DNA of 64,000 nt from Thiosulfativibrio zosterae (GCF_011398155.1 NZ_AP021888.1:975501-1039500), one strand, 5' to 3'; positions 23,357 through 32,282 are shown, counted from the stretch's first letter. Notes: generated by a model not told the origin, from the letters alone. Program-made: numbers and translations.

Positions 23357-24625
23357 ATGTTAGCATCGATTAAATATCCGAAGGTTTCTTTTTTCTTAAT
23401 GACCTATCAGCAAGAATCTTTTATTGAAGAGGCTGTTTTTTCAGTTTTGAATCAAGACTACCCTAATCTACAAATTGTAATTTCTGATGATGCATCTGAA
23501 GATGCAACCTACTCTAGAGTGCTAAGTGTGCTGAGCCATTATTCAGGGCCTCATCAAATTGTGACCAATCAGAATAAAAAAAATTTAGGTATCGGTCAGC
23601 ACTTCGCCTATGTTATGGAAAGCTTTGTTGAGGGCGACCTAGTGGTAATGGGAGCGGGTGATGATGTGTCACTGTCTAATAGGGTTTCCAGAATTGTCGA
23701 GGAGTGGTTGGCGAACAATAAACCCAGTTTTGTTGCGCATGATTTGTTTGAAATTGACAAACAGGGCGTGACTATAATGGATAAGCGGACTCGTCAGTAT
23801 GCTTTGCAACCCAGATTTGATCAAATGCCCATGGAATTAGCCTTGTTAGAATATACACAAAATCCATATCCCGTGCCCTACTTAGGGGCAGCATTGGCTT
23901 ATGATAGAATGGTTTATACTCGATTTTCAACTCCAGAGCTTCTGCCGAGTTATGAAGATCATATGATGTACTTTAGAGCATTAATACTTGGAGGTGGAGT
24001 ATATTTTTCAGAGAAACTTGTAAGATATCGCATTCATGATGATAACTTTACCAGAAAGAAATTAGTTCACGCTAAAGTTGAAGTCCCCAGTCTCTTATCT
24101 CCGTGGTTGGGATCCTATATTGAACTTAATCATGAAGGACTGTCGAATTATAGACTTTTTTTACTAGAATTCCAGGAGTGGCTTGATTATAAAAAGGGAG
24201 TATATTTAAAATTAATTTCTATAAACTACAACTTAGTTTACTTATTGTGGGAAAAAATTAACTATCGACGAGAGTTAATCGTGAAATTAATTGGAAATAA
24301 AAATAGCGTGTTACTATTTTCATCTGCTAACTTTATGCCTTTAAGAACAGTGTTATTTGGCACGGGTAACGTTGCAGTTAAAGTGATGAAAGATATTTCT
24401 GATGTTTTTAATGTAGTTGCTGTTTGTGATAACGATTCTAAAAAGCATGGTCAATTTTTTTTGGGCAAACCAGTAATGAGTCCCGATTTATTGAAAAAAC
24501 AAGAGGAAGAGATTGATTGCATCTTAGTAGCCAGTTCATTTTTTTTCGAAATACAATATGATTTGATACACATCTATAATGTTTCACCTGCCAAGATTTG
24601 TCGCGCACCCATTGTATATTTGTAA
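23357..24625 (+). CDS. family 2 glycosyltransferase with C-terminal Rossmann-like domain
   Basis: 422 residues. The GT-A domain (about 1-240) shows 'VSFFLMTYQQESFIEEAVFSVLNQDYPNLQIVISDDASEDAT' and the acidic metal site 'VVMGAGDDVSL'. A linker rich in Tyr/Trp follows, then from about 335 a nucleotide-binding-like fold ('TVLFGTGNVAVKVMKDISDVFNVVAVCDNDSKKHG ... DCILVASSFFFEI'). This extra domain resembles the N-terminus of the TagB/F protein at 3651. It probably adds a sugar to the flagellin or surface glycan. The gene is intact although surrounded on both sides by IS debris. Confidence 0.85.
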   Translation: MLASIKYPKVSFFLMTYQQESFIEEAVFSVLNQDYPNLQIVISDDASEDATYSRVLSVLSHYSGPHQIVTNQNKKNLGIGQHFAYVMESFVEGDLVVMGAGDDVSLSNRVSRIVEEWLANNKPSFVAHDLFEIDKQGVTIMDKRTRQYALQPRFDQMPMELALLEYTQNPYPVPYLGAALAYDRMVYTRFSTPELLPSYEDHMMYFRALILGGGVYFSEKLVRYRIHDDNFTRKKLVHAKVEVPSLLSPWLGSYIELNHEGLSNYRLFLLEFQEWLDYKKGVYLKLISINYNLVYLLWEKINYRRELIVKLIGNKNSVLLFSSANFMPLRTVLFGTGNVAVKVMKDISDVFNVVAVCDNDSKKHGQFFLGKPVMSPDLLKKQEEEIDCILVASSFFFEIQYDLIHIYNVSPAKICRAPIVYL

Positions 24626-24626
24626 T

Positions 24627-25300
24627 CCCCCCGGAAAATAATCGAAGTCAAAAGTAGAATTTTCTCATAAACTAAACAAAGGAGATTCTGCATGATTAGG
24701 TGCCCCTTGAGGGTAAACATCAAACTTTACAGACAGCCAAATCATGGCGATTTTGAAACAAAATGAAGCAGGCATCAAGGTCCCAGACCTTTGCCGCGAA
24801 CACAGTATTATTAGCGCTACGTTTTATAAGTGGCGCGCAAAATATGGTCGCATGGACACCTCGATGATAAAGCGTTTAAAAGAGCTTGAAGATGAAAACC
24901 GTCGGCTTAAAAAGATGTATGTTTGAGAGTGTCTAAAATCTCAGATTCGTCAGAAAGCACTTTGGGGAAAGTGGTAAAGCCATCTTTACGCAAAACAGAA
25001 TGTCGTTGCACACAGAGGAATCAGCATTCGACTTGCATGCAATATTTTCGGTATTAGCCAAACTTGCTATCGCCATCAACCCAAGTTAGCGACTGAAAAC
25101 GACATCATAGCCGACTGGTTATTGCGCTTAACGACCGCTCAAAAGAGCTGGGATTTGGGTTGTGTTTTGACCACCTGTCCAACGTCAAAAAGTTTGGCTG
25201 GAACCATAAGCGGGTCTATCGTATTTACCGTGAGTTGGAACTTAATTTACGGATTAAACCTAAACATCGAATTAAGCGCGATAAACCCGATGCCTTGAGT
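24627..25300 (+). pseudogene. IS3-family element remnant (orfA/orfB decayed)
   Basis: The left part (from about 24627, CCCCCCGGAAAATAAT) looks like an IS3-group end with its leader. OrfA survives as 24744-24926 in the 'AILKQNEAGIKVPDLCREHSI...ATFYKWRAKYGRMDTSMIKRLKELEDENRRLKKMYV' frame, whose first codons are damaged. Shreds of orfB follow in other frames ('GISIRLACNIFGISQTCYRHQPKL', 'SKVWNHKRVYRIYRELELNLRIKPKHR'-type sequence). Frameshifts and loss of the catalytic half make it inactive. Confidence 0.85.
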
Positions 25301-25305
25301 GTTCC

Positions 25306-25368
25306 AATCGGCATCCCCACGATAGCGGGGATTTCAAGCCGATTAAAAGATTCCCGCTTTCGTGGTAA
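25306..25368. repeat. compound hairpin repeat, dRS3-like
   Basis: Nested stems: AATCGGC/GCCGATT (25306-25312, 25338-25344) enclosing ATCCCC/GGGGAT (25313-25318, 25327-25332), followed by ATTCCC(N8)GG-AAT (25350-25368, one base off). When translated it reads '...SRLKDSRFRGND', a peptide commonly mis-annotated in proteobacterial genomes from such repeats. The ATTCCCN8GGGAAT form recalls neisserial dRS3 repeats. Probably a small dispersed repeat lying at the broken end of the IS3 remnant. Confidence 0.65.
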
Positions 25369-25486
25369 TGACGATTTTTGGCTTAACTTAACGGCATTGG
25401 GTCAGAGTAAAACTAAATAACGTTACTCTTACTCCAATTATTTTTTAATTTCTATTCAACACAAAATTTTTAATGAGGTGTATTCG

Positions 25487-26188
25487 ATGAGTCAAGATAA
25501 TGGTGAAATTTTTGAATCAGCTGTAAGAAACTACTATAGCCACATAGATTCAGACCCTCATCACCGGTTTATTTCTTGGGAGCATTGCTATCTAAGATTT
25601 TCATCATCAGATTTCTGTAAGAACGATTTTGAGAAGGATATAAGCGCATTACATTTGGCTTTTTATTTAGCAAGTTGGGGAATGTATAGAGGGTCAACAG
25701 ATCTTTTAAATAAAGACTATAAAATACTTTTACCAATTATTGATGTCATTAAAAATCATAACGAGCTTAGGCAATATAATTATTTAGATAGTGACCAGTG
25801 GATATCTGATCATTATGTAAGTAAAGTCTTAGATGTAAATTCGGAACTCAGTGAAGTATTAAAGAAGGTCTTTAATGATGGCGCGACACCAACAGACACC
25901 CTTGTTTCTAAGATTTTACTTGGTACTTTGGGCTGTATACCGGCTTACGATAGATATGTTAAGCAGGGTATGAGTGCTGAAGAAGTAACTCAAGCCATCT
26001 CAGAGAAAGGTTTAAAATCTTTAATAAATTTTTGTAAAAATAAGAAAGATAAAATACACGCTTTATCTAATATCATGCGTTTAAAAGATGATAACAATCT
26101 TCATTATCCACCAATGAAAATTATTGATATGTACTTTTGGATAACAGGTTTATCTAAAGAAAAAGAAGTTTTGAATTGTGAAAAATGA
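25487..26188 (+). CDS. conserved-looking hypothetical protein, coupled to maf
   Basis: 233 residues from the ATG at 25487, chosen because GAGGTG sits 7 bp upstream; an earlier GTG at 25478 is part of that site. Distinct segments are 'DISALHLAFYLASWGMYRGSTDLLNKDYKILLPIIDVI' and 'SKILLGTLGCIPAYDRYVKQGM'; no membrane spans or signal peptide, and rather aromatic. I do not recognise a characterised family. It overlaps the following flagellin glycosyltransferase gene by 11 bp, implying joint translation, but its position right after a transposon remnant means it could equally be an unrelated arrival. Confidence 0.75.
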   Translation: MSQDNGEIFESAVRNYYSHIDSDPHHRFISWEHCYLRFSSSDFCKNDFEKDISALHLAFYLASWGMYRGSTDLLNKDYKILLPIIDVIKNHNELRQYNYLDSDQWISDHYVSKVLDVNSELSEVLKKVFNDGATPTDTLVSKILLGTLGCIPAYDRYVKQGMSAEEVTQAISEKGLKSLINFCKNKKDKIHALSNIMRLKDDNNLHYPPMKIIDMYFWITGLSKEKEVLNCEK

Positions 26189-28685
26189 TGCCAATATGAA
26201 AACAGATCTAGATTTAAATGAAATTAAAAAAAACAAATTTGGTGATCAGTACTTTTCTGAAATAAACCATCTTACGTTTGACAAGCTGCCTGCAGAAACA
26301 CTTTATTCGCGTGACTATAATGCGCTTTTTGATCAAGATTCATATTTGTACATTGTAGTAGGATCAGATTCTGGACTGTTTTATGAATTTGTTAAGAAAA
26401 AAAACCAAAATTTAGATGTTGCATTTTTGTTTATTGATTACAAAGAAGTTATTGAGTCTTCGATATACCTTAAGCAAGCAGGTTGGAACTCCACGCCGAA
26501 ATTGGTGGATGAAAAATTTAACTTTACGGATCTACTCCTAACGTTTAAGCATTTTATTTTGAATAGAAAAATTATGCTTATCAAGTCTTATGCAGTTTTA
26601 GATGCGACGAAAGGTAGTGCTTATGAGCAGCTTTGGCACGATGTTGAGTTACGGTTCAGTCAGTTTATTAAGGGTGAATTTGATGCTCAAAGTGCTAAGG
26701 TTTTTGAAGTTGAGCGTATTTATAATGCGCCAGATAATTTAATCCCAGTTAAAGTGCTTGTGAAGTCTTTAGAAGGGTGTGATGCGGTTGTTCTTGGTGG
26801 GGGCCCAACGTTAGATGAGTCGATGGAATGGATTAAGAAAAACCAATCCAAGCTTATAATTTTTGCGGCGGCACGTATTGCTAATCGTATGGCTTATGAG
26901 GGAATTATTCCTGACTTTTTTGTCAGTGTGGATCCATTTCCTTGGAGCTTTGATAATGCAAAAGGCGTATTAGCTTTTTCAGAACAATCTGTTCTTATAA
27001 CCAGTTTCCACGCACAGCATCGCCTAGTAAGTCAATGGCGGGGCGCGCATGTTTTTGCTGGTGAGCGTTTTGCTTGGCAACATGATGGTTATATTAATAA
27101 TATCAGCGCACCCGGCCCAACGGTAACGAATGCTGCTTTACACATGGCGGTTTCTCTTGGCGCACGTAGGGTGTTTTTGGCAGGCGTTGATTTTTGTTTT
27201 GCCGGTGGAAAGACTCATGAATCCTTAAGTGAAGAAGCCAAAGCCAATGATTTATATGGCTACAAAAGTAAGATGAAACTAGAAGATAACTCTGGAAATC
27301 AAGTCGAAACAGAACCTGCTTTTTATTCTGCAAAACATGCGATGGAAGAGGCCATACGTTTTTATAAAAGCATGGCAGGTGTTGAAGTTTTTAGTTTGGG
27401 CGCATTATCTGCCAAAATCGCCGCAGTTTCTTACATGGCTACTCAAGACATTCTATTAAGTATGGAAGATAAAGCAACCGTTATGTCACCGGTGTTTGAA
27501 AAATGCCAAATTACTAAAGAGGCTCGCTTACAAACGCTTAAAAACATTGAAACTGAATTTAATAACCAGTTGAAGCGCTTTAACAAACTCAATAAGTTAG
27601 CCACGGACATTTTAAATACAATACCAAAGGTTTATGATCAAAAAACTCAACAATTAAAGGCAAAACCGGCGGCACAAGTTTCAAAAACAAAAAATAAGGT
27701 TATGCATTTAATTGGTAACGATGGCGACATGCTTGTGAATTATCAAGCCGCATTTTTTGCGGACAGTTTTAAGGCTGTAACGGACGAAAATAACATGTCC
27801 AATAATGAAGTTTCTGAACAATTAACCGCTTTTTTTCAAGGCGTTAAATTTTCTTCAAGCCACTTTTCAGAGGCTATTGAGCAAGGTTTAAAGCGCGTCA
27901 AAAATAGAATCCTAGAATCTAAGTCAACCGATCCTTGTGAATTGTTACCTATTTGGCGTGAGTCACATGAAATGGGCAGAGCTTACATTTGGCAGAGTAG
28001 CAATTTGAACTGTTCACTTAACGAAGTTCAGCAAGCTTGTTTACAGACTTCATTAGATGAATACGAGGCGGAGTTTTCAAAAAAAGATCATCATTATAGT
28101 AAAATGTTGGTTAAAAAAGTTTCTAACGTCGCCACCTTATTTCAGCGTGCAGAAGAAGCATACCGAAATCGAAATGTAATTGAGTTAAGGGGTTTATTTG
28201 ATCATGCAAACAGTATGGAGTCTAAGGAAGCTTCACATAAAACGTCATTTGTTTACTTTGTTCAAGCAATGATTGAAGAATTAGAAGGTGATATAGAAGA
28301 TGCGATTGATATTTACTTAAAAGTTGAAATGCCGTTTTTCAGACGGATATCACTTAACAGGATTCTAAATATAAAAATTAACCAAGAAAAATATGAAGAA
28401 GCGTTGTTTGTTTTAGAAGCTCTTTGTGAGTATTCATTTGATTTTATGCTTCCTTATGCGGATATGTTAAATCTATTGGGCAATCGTCTAGCGGCAATGG
28501 AAGTGTTAGGTATGTATATCAGCCAGAAACCAGAAGCGATTGATGCGCGCTTAAAGCTTGTCCAATTGCAAATCGAAATGGATCAAAAAAAAGAGGCAAA
28601 AAAAATCCTAAATCAGGTTTTAGATATTAGTGCCGAAAATAAAGCAGCAATTCATTTACTGTCACAAATCGATAACAGTGATTGA
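26178..28685 (+). CDS. maf: motility-associated factor (Maf) glycosyltransferase, DUF115 family
   Basis: 835 residues from the GTG at 26178 (ATG 26196 is the alternative). The MptE-like/DUF115 core has 'AVVLGGGPTLDESMEWI' (about 203-219), 'FVSVDPFPWSFDNAKG', 'SAPGPTVTNAALHMAVSLGARRVFLAGVDFCFAGGKTHE' and 'YMATQDILLSMEDKA'. The C-terminal third is helical with TPR-like repeats ('YEEALFVLEALCEYSFDFMLPYADML', 'RLKLVQLQIEMDQKKEAKKILNQVL'). Maf proteins transfer nonulosonic acids (pseudaminic/legionaminic) to Ser/Thr of flagellin in the cytoplasm. That fits pseI upstream and flagellin genes immediately downstream. Confidence 0.92.
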   Translation: MKNDANMKTDLDLNEIKKNKFGDQYFSEINHLTFDKLPAETLYSRDYNALFDQDSYLYIVVGSDSGLFYEFVKKKNQNLDVAFLFIDYKEVIESSIYLKQAGWNSTPKLVDEKFNFTDLLLTFKHFILNRKIMLIKSYAVLDATKGSAYEQLWHDVELRFSQFIKGEFDAQSAKVFEVERIYNAPDNLIPVKVLVKSLEGCDAVVLGGGPTLDESMEWIKKNQSKLIIFAAARIANRMAYEGIIPDFFVSVDPFPWSFDNAKGVLAFSEQSVLITSFHAQHRLVSQWRGAHVFAGERFAWQHDGYINNISAPGPTVTNAALHMAVSLGARRVFLAGVDFCFAGGKTHESLSEEAKANDLYGYKSKMKLEDNSGNQVETEPAFYSAKHAMEEAIRFYKSMAGVEVFSLGALSAKIAAVSYMATQDILLSMEDKATVMSPVFEKCQITKEARLQTLKNIETEFNNQLKRFNKLNKLATDILNTIPKVYDQKTQQLKAKPAAQVSKTKNKVMHLIGNDGDMLVNYQAAFFADSFKAVTDENNMSNNEVSEQLTAFFQGVKFSSSHFSEAIEQGLKRVKNRILESKSTDPCELLPIWRESHEMGRAYIWQSSNLNCSLNEVQQACLQTSLDEYEAEFSKKDHHYSKMLVKKVSNVATLFQRAEEAYRNRNVIELRGLFDHANSMESKEASHKTSFVYFVQAMIEELEGDIEDAIDIYLKVEMPFFRRISLNRILNIKINQEKYEEALFVLEALCEYSFDFMLPYADMLNLLGNRLAAMEVLGMYISQKPEAIDARLKLVQLQIEMDQKKEAKKILNQVLDISAENKAAIHLLSQIDNSD

Positions 28686-28745
28686 TAGTCTGATTTTCCT
28701 CTACAATGCGTAAGTTCTAATATTTAAATAATTTCCCTTGTGTTT

Positions 28746-28768
28746 AGCGGCTCTTTAGCCGCTTTTTT
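28746..28768 (+). terminator. rho-independent terminator after maf
   Basis: Perfect stem AGCGGCT/AGCCGCT with a CTTT loop and a T-run. It is preceded by TTTCCCTTGTGT, a phrase repeated before the terminators at 31153 and 33914. Confidence 0.9.
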
Positions 28769-28800
28769 ATGTCCTGAATAAAATAAATTAAAAAATCCAC

Positions 28801-28827
28801 TCAAGAAAGCGCCCGCAGTTCCGATAA
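28801..28827 (+). promoter_or_regulatory. sigma-28 (FliA) promoter of flaA copy 1
   Basis: TCAAGAAA, 11-bp spacer, TCCGATAA; compare the consensus TAAAGTTT-N11-GCCGATAA. The -10 differs at one base; the -35 is weaker than that of the copy-2 promoter. It is about 95 bp before the start codon, leaving a leader with two stem-loops. Confidence 0.8.
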
Positions 28828-28920
28828 CTTAATTGAAGGCAGGAAACACTGCCAATGATCTCAAAGATCAACGAATTCAAAAGTTAAAAACACAAAACAC
28901 AGATACAAGGGAGCACAATC

Positions 28921-29847
28921 ATGGCAATGGTAATCAACACGAACATGGCATCACTGAACGCAGTTAGAATGCTAGACAGTACCTCAAAAGAACAATCCAC
29001 ATCAATGGAGCGCCTAACCTCAGGGCTCAGAATCAACCGAGCAGCAGATGATGCAGCAGGCTTAGCGGTTGCTATTGGGATGACCACTCAAATTCGAGGG
29101 ACAGACATGGCTATTCGTAATGCCAATGACGGTATTGGAATGCTACAAACGCTAGATGGTGCAACCGAAGAAGTCATGAATATGCTTCAAAGAATGCGAG
29201 AACTGAGTATACAATCGATGAACGGTACCTACAACATGGACAACCGTCAACAAATGGATGCAGAAGTCACGCAACTACAAAAAGAAATTCAACGAGTGGC
29301 AGACACCACTAAATTCAACGGCATGAACATCATGAACGCCAGCTCATTTGGATCTGCCGCGGTTGCCGCATCCTTTGCCACCACAAGTGCTGGTGCTTTA
29401 TCGGTTGCTGTATCAAACGCATCGGCGATGAAAATACACGCAGGTTGGGAAGGTTCAAGTGCCAACAAAATTGGTATACCACTACTGAACTTCAGCACGT
29501 TATCAGCATTAACCACAGCAGGTAACTTATACGCAACTGGTATGTCAAGTTTTGCCTCAGCTACTACAAAAGCCACAGAAGCCCTTAAAGTATTTGATAC
29601 TGGGTTATCTGTTCTTAAAAACATGCGAGCTAACTGGGGTGCGCTACAAAACCGCTTAGAATCAACGGTTTCTAATTTACAAAATGTGAACGAAAACATT
29701 CAAGCATCACGTTCAAGAATATTAGACACAGACTTTGCTAAAGAAAGTGCCAACCTAGCAAGAACCCAAGTATTACAGCAAGCAGGCATGAGTATGCTTA
29801 GCCAAGCCAATCAACAATCGCAACAAGTTATGTCGCTACTGCAATAA
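28921..29847 (+). CDS. flaA: flagellin FlaA, copy 1
   Basis: 308 residues. The conserved N-terminal D0/D1 domain ('AMVINTNMASLNAVRML...LTSGLRINRAADDAAGLAVAIGMTTQIRG') and C-terminal D1/D0 domain ('NIQASRSRILDTDFAKESANLARTQVLQQAGMSML') flank a short variable region (about 140-225), rich in Ser/Ala/Thr and a possible Maf glycosylation target. It polymerises into the filament after export. The protein is identical to copy 2 at 31306. The strong GGGAG Shine-Dalgarno and sigma-28 promoter imply high, late expression. Confidence 0.97.
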   Translation: MAMVINTNMASLNAVRMLDSTSKEQSTSMERLTSGLRINRAADDAAGLAVAIGMTTQIRGTDMAIRNANDGIGMLQTLDGATEEVMNMLQRMRELSIQSMNGTYNMDNRQQMDAEVTQLQKEIQRVADTTKFNGMNIMNASSFGSAAVAASFATTSAGALSVAVSNASAMKIHAGWEGSSANKIGIPLLNFSTLSALTTAGNLYATGMSSFASATTKATEALKVFDTGLSVLKNMRANWGALQNRLESTVSNLQNVNENIQASRSRILDTDFAKESANLARTQVLQQAGMSMLSQANQQSQQVMSLLQ

Positions 29848-29897
29848 GGCAATAAACATAAGCGTGCTGATGGAGTTAAACAAAAGCAAAAAAAAGC

Positions 29898-29924
29898 TAA
29901 AGTTTTCTTAAAAGCTGTCGTTAC
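29898..29924 (+). promoter_or_regulatory. possible sigma-28 promoter of flaB copy 1
   Basis: Consensus -35 TAAAGTTT followed after exactly 11 bp by GTCGTTAC, a partial -10 match (5 of 8). It lies in the 141-bp flaA-flaB gap; no clear terminator precedes it, so flaB may also be read from the flaA promoter. Confidence 0.55.
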
Positions 29925-29988
29925 AGTCTTTGGAAAAATAGAAAAACTCACATACAGGGTTTTCATATAAACAAAAAGGAGATTTATC

Positions 29989-30912
29989 ATGGCAATGGTA
30001 ATCAATACAAATATGGGGGCTCTCAATGCCCAACGTATCCTAGATAGTTCATCAAAAGAGCAATCTACTTCAATGGAACGCCTAACCTCCGGGTTAAGAA
30101 TTAATCGAGCAGCAGATGACGCAGCTGGACTAGCTGTTTCCACAGGTATGACCACGCAAATTCGTGGTACTGACCAAGCTATACGCAACGCCAATGATGG
30201 TATCGGTATGGTACAAACCCTAGATGGAGCAACAGAAGAAGTTGTCAACATGCTTCAACGCATGCGTGAGCTTACACTACAATCCATGAACGGTACCTAC
30301 AACATGGACAACCGCAAACAAATGGACTCAGAATTTGTGCAGCTTCAAAATGAAATACAACGTGTCGCTGACACCACAAAATTCAACGGCATGAACATCA
30401 TGAACAACAGCACATTTGGATCTGCCGCGGTTGCCGCCACCTTTGGCGCCACTAGCGCAGCTGCTATATCAGTTGCCGTAGCCAATGCATCGGCCATGAA
30501 AGTACATGTTGGCTGGGAAGGAGCTAGTGCTAATAAAATAGGTATTGCCTTACTCGACTTCTCAACTTTAAGTGCGATAGGCGCCACTATCACCCTTGCT
30601 AGCGGAGTAACCACATTCGGATCAGCGACGAAATTGGCCACAACGGCACTAACAGCGATTGATGGTAGTTTATCGGTCATCAAAAATATGCGAGCAAACT
30701 GGGGTGCGATTCAGAATCGACTAGACTCAACGGTATCGAACTTAAGTAATGTTACTGAAAATATTTCAGCCTCAAGATCGCGAATTCAAGATACAGATTT
30801 TGCGAAAGAAAGTGCTAACTTAGCAAGAACACAGGTTCTTCAGCAGGCAGGTATGAGTATGTTGTCTCAGTCAAATGCTAACTCTCAAAATGTATTGTCC
30901 TTGTTGAGATAA
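29989..30912 (+). CDS. flaB: flagellin FlaB, copy 1
   Basis: 307 residues, a paralogue of FlaA: near-identical D0/D1 ends but a different central region ('AATFGATSAAAISVAVANASAMKVHVGWEGASANKIGIALLDF ... IGATITLASGVTTFGSATKLA'). AGGAG lies 8 bp before the ATG. FlaA and FlaB probably co-assemble or occupy different filament zones. The protein is identical to the copy at 32374. Related enough to FlaA to have come from an older duplication, before the recent tandem one. Confidence 0.97.
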   Translation: MAMVINTNMGALNAQRILDSSSKEQSTSMERLTSGLRINRAADDAAGLAVSTGMTTQIRGTDQAIRNANDGIGMVQTLDGATEEVVNMLQRMRELTLQSMNGTYNMDNRKQMDSEFVQLQNEIQRVADTTKFNGMNIMNNSTFGSAAVAATFGATSAAAISVAVANASAMKVHVGWEGASANKIGIALLDFSTLSAIGATITLASGVTTFGSATKLATTALTAIDGSLSVIKNMRANWGAIQNRLDSTVSNLSNVTENISASRSRIQDTDFAKESANLARTQVLQQAGMSMLSQSNANSQNVLSLLR

Positions 30913-30920
30913 GTTTTGAC

Positions 30921-30943
30921 GCCAAGGCTTTTTGAGCCTTGGC
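30921..30943 (+). terminator. hairpin after flaB copy 1
   Basis: Perfect 9-bp stem GCCAAGGCT/AGCCTTGGC with a 5-nt loop, without a following T-run; may stabilise the flagellin mRNA 3' end as much as terminate. Confidence 0.7.
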
Positions 30944-31152
30944 ATAATCTATAGGTTGTCCACGGTCATATGACTTTTGAAATATTTTTATGTAATTTTT
31001 GACATGGTTTTATGCTTACAAAGATTTTGTAAAAATCATAATCTCTCTAAGCCCCCAAATTTTTTATTGGTTAATTATTGTATGAGTTTGCTAAAGTCTT
31101 TAAGCAAGCATAGTAATTAGTCCCAAGTTTTAAATGATTTCCCTTGTGTTTT
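30944..31152 (+). other. non-coding spacer between flagellin units
   Basis: AT-rich, no supportable gene. It holds a TACAAA/TTTGTA inverted repeat near 31017-31031 and ends with the recurring TTTCCCTTGTGT phrase just before the terminator. It is not part of the duplicated unit, so it is either ancestral sequence or the joint of the duplication. Confidence 0.6.
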
Positions 31153-31177
31153 AGCGGCTTTTTAGCCGCTTTTTTTA
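31153..31177 (+). terminator. rho-independent terminator before flaA copy 2
   Basis: Stem AGCGGCT/AGCCGCT with a TTTT loop and seven T, nearly the same as that at 28746 and immediately followed by the next sigma-28 promoter. Confidence 0.9.
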
Positions 31178-31186
31178 TATTTTCGC

Positions 31187-31212
31187 TAAAGCTTTTTATT
31201 TTGTGCCGATAA
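31187..31212 (+). promoter_or_regulatory. sigma-28 (FliA) promoter of flaA copy 2
   Basis: TAAAGCTT, 10-bp spacer, GCCGATAA. The -10 is a full consensus match and the -35 has one mismatch, so it looks stronger than the copy-1 promoter although its spacer is 1 bp short. Confidence 0.85.
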
Positions 31213-31305
31213 CTTAATTGAAGGCAGGAAACACTGCCCATGATCTAAAAGATCAACGAAGTCAAAAATTAAAAACACAAAACACAGATACAAGGGAGCA
31301 CAATC

Positions 31306-32232
31306 ATGGCAATGGTAATCAACACGAACATGGCATCACTGAACGCAGTTAGAATGCTAGACAGTACCTCAAAAGAACAATCCACATCAATGGAGCGCCT
31401 AACCTCAGGGCTCAGAATCAACCGAGCAGCAGATGATGCAGCAGGCTTAGCGGTTGCTATTGGGATGACCACTCAAATTCGAGGGACAGACATGGCTATT
31501 CGTAATGCCAATGACGGTATTGGAATGCTACAAACGCTAGATGGTGCAACCGAAGAAGTCATGAATATGCTTCAAAGAATGCGAGAACTGAGTATACAAT
31601 CGATGAACGGTACCTACAACATGGACAACCGTCAACAAATGGATGCAGAAGTCACGCAACTACAAAAAGAAATTCAACGAGTGGCAGACACCACTAAATT
31701 CAACGGCATGAACATCATGAACGCCAGCTCATTTGGATCTGCCGCGGTTGCCGCATCCTTTGCCACCACAAGTGCTGGTGCTTTATCGGTTGCTGTATCA
31801 AACGCATCGGCGATGAAAATACACGCAGGTTGGGAAGGTTCAAGTGCCAACAAAATTGGTATACCACTACTGAACTTCAGCACGTTATCAGCATTAACCA
31901 CAGCAGGTAACTTATACGCAACTGGTATGTCAAGTTTTGCCTCAGCTACTACAAAAGCCACAGAAGCCCTTAAAGTATTTGATACTGGGTTATCTGTTCT
32001 TAAAAACATGCGAGCTAACTGGGGTGCGCTACAAAACCGCTTAGAATCAACGGTTTCTAATTTACAAAATGTGAACGAAAACATTCAAGCATCACGTTCA
32101 AGAATATTAGACACAGACTTTGCTAAAGAAAGTGCCAACCTAGCAAGAACCCAAGTATTACAGCAAGCAGGCATGAGTATGCTTAGCCAAGCCAATCAAC
32201 AATCGCAACAAGTTATGTCGCTACTGCAATAA
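31306..32232 (+). CDS. flaA: flagellin FlaA, copy 2
   Basis: 308 residues, identical in protein to the copy at 28921, with the same leader stem-loops and Shine-Dalgarno. Because the translated products cannot be told apart, the duplication affects dosage or provides recombination substrate rather than a new filament type. The better -35 of its promoter may make this the more active copy. Confidence 0.97.
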   Translation: MAMVINTNMASLNAVRMLDSTSKEQSTSMERLTSGLRINRAADDAAGLAVAIGMTTQIRGTDMAIRNANDGIGMLQTLDGATEEVMNMLQRMRELSIQSMNGTYNMDNRQQMDAEVTQLQKEIQRVADTTKFNGMNIMNASSFGSAAVAASFATTSAGALSVAVSNASAMKIHAGWEGSSANKIGIPLLNFSTLSALTTAGNLYATGMSSFASATTKATEALKVFDTGLSVLKNMRANWGALQNRLESTVSNLQNVNENIQASRSRILDTDFAKESANLARTQVLQQAGMSMLSQANQQSQQVMSLLQ

Positions 32233-32282
32233 GGCAATAAACATAAGCGTGCTGATGGAGTTAAACAAAAGCAAAAAAAAGC

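Larger units (their letters stand above)
28820..30927 (+). repeat. flagellin tandem duplication, copy 1
   Basis: About 2.1-kb unit (promoter -10, leader, flaA, flaB) repeated at 31205-33312 with an offset of 2385 bp. Leaders differ at four bases; both encoded proteins are identical between copies, and one silent base differs near the end of flaB (GTA here, GTC at the second copy). Similarity stops abruptly inside the hairpin after flaB. Confidence 0.93.

Noticed and set aside
25160-25420. 86-codon frame ending in 'SRLKDSRFRGNDDFW'
   Set aside because: A chimera of a decayed IS3 orfB fragment and the hairpin repeat, not a gene.
29289-29699. Open frames of 112-146 codons on the minus strand under the flagellin genes
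   Set aside because: They mirror the flagellin coding strand, repeat exactly with the duplication, have no Shine-Dalgarno and no recognisable domains.
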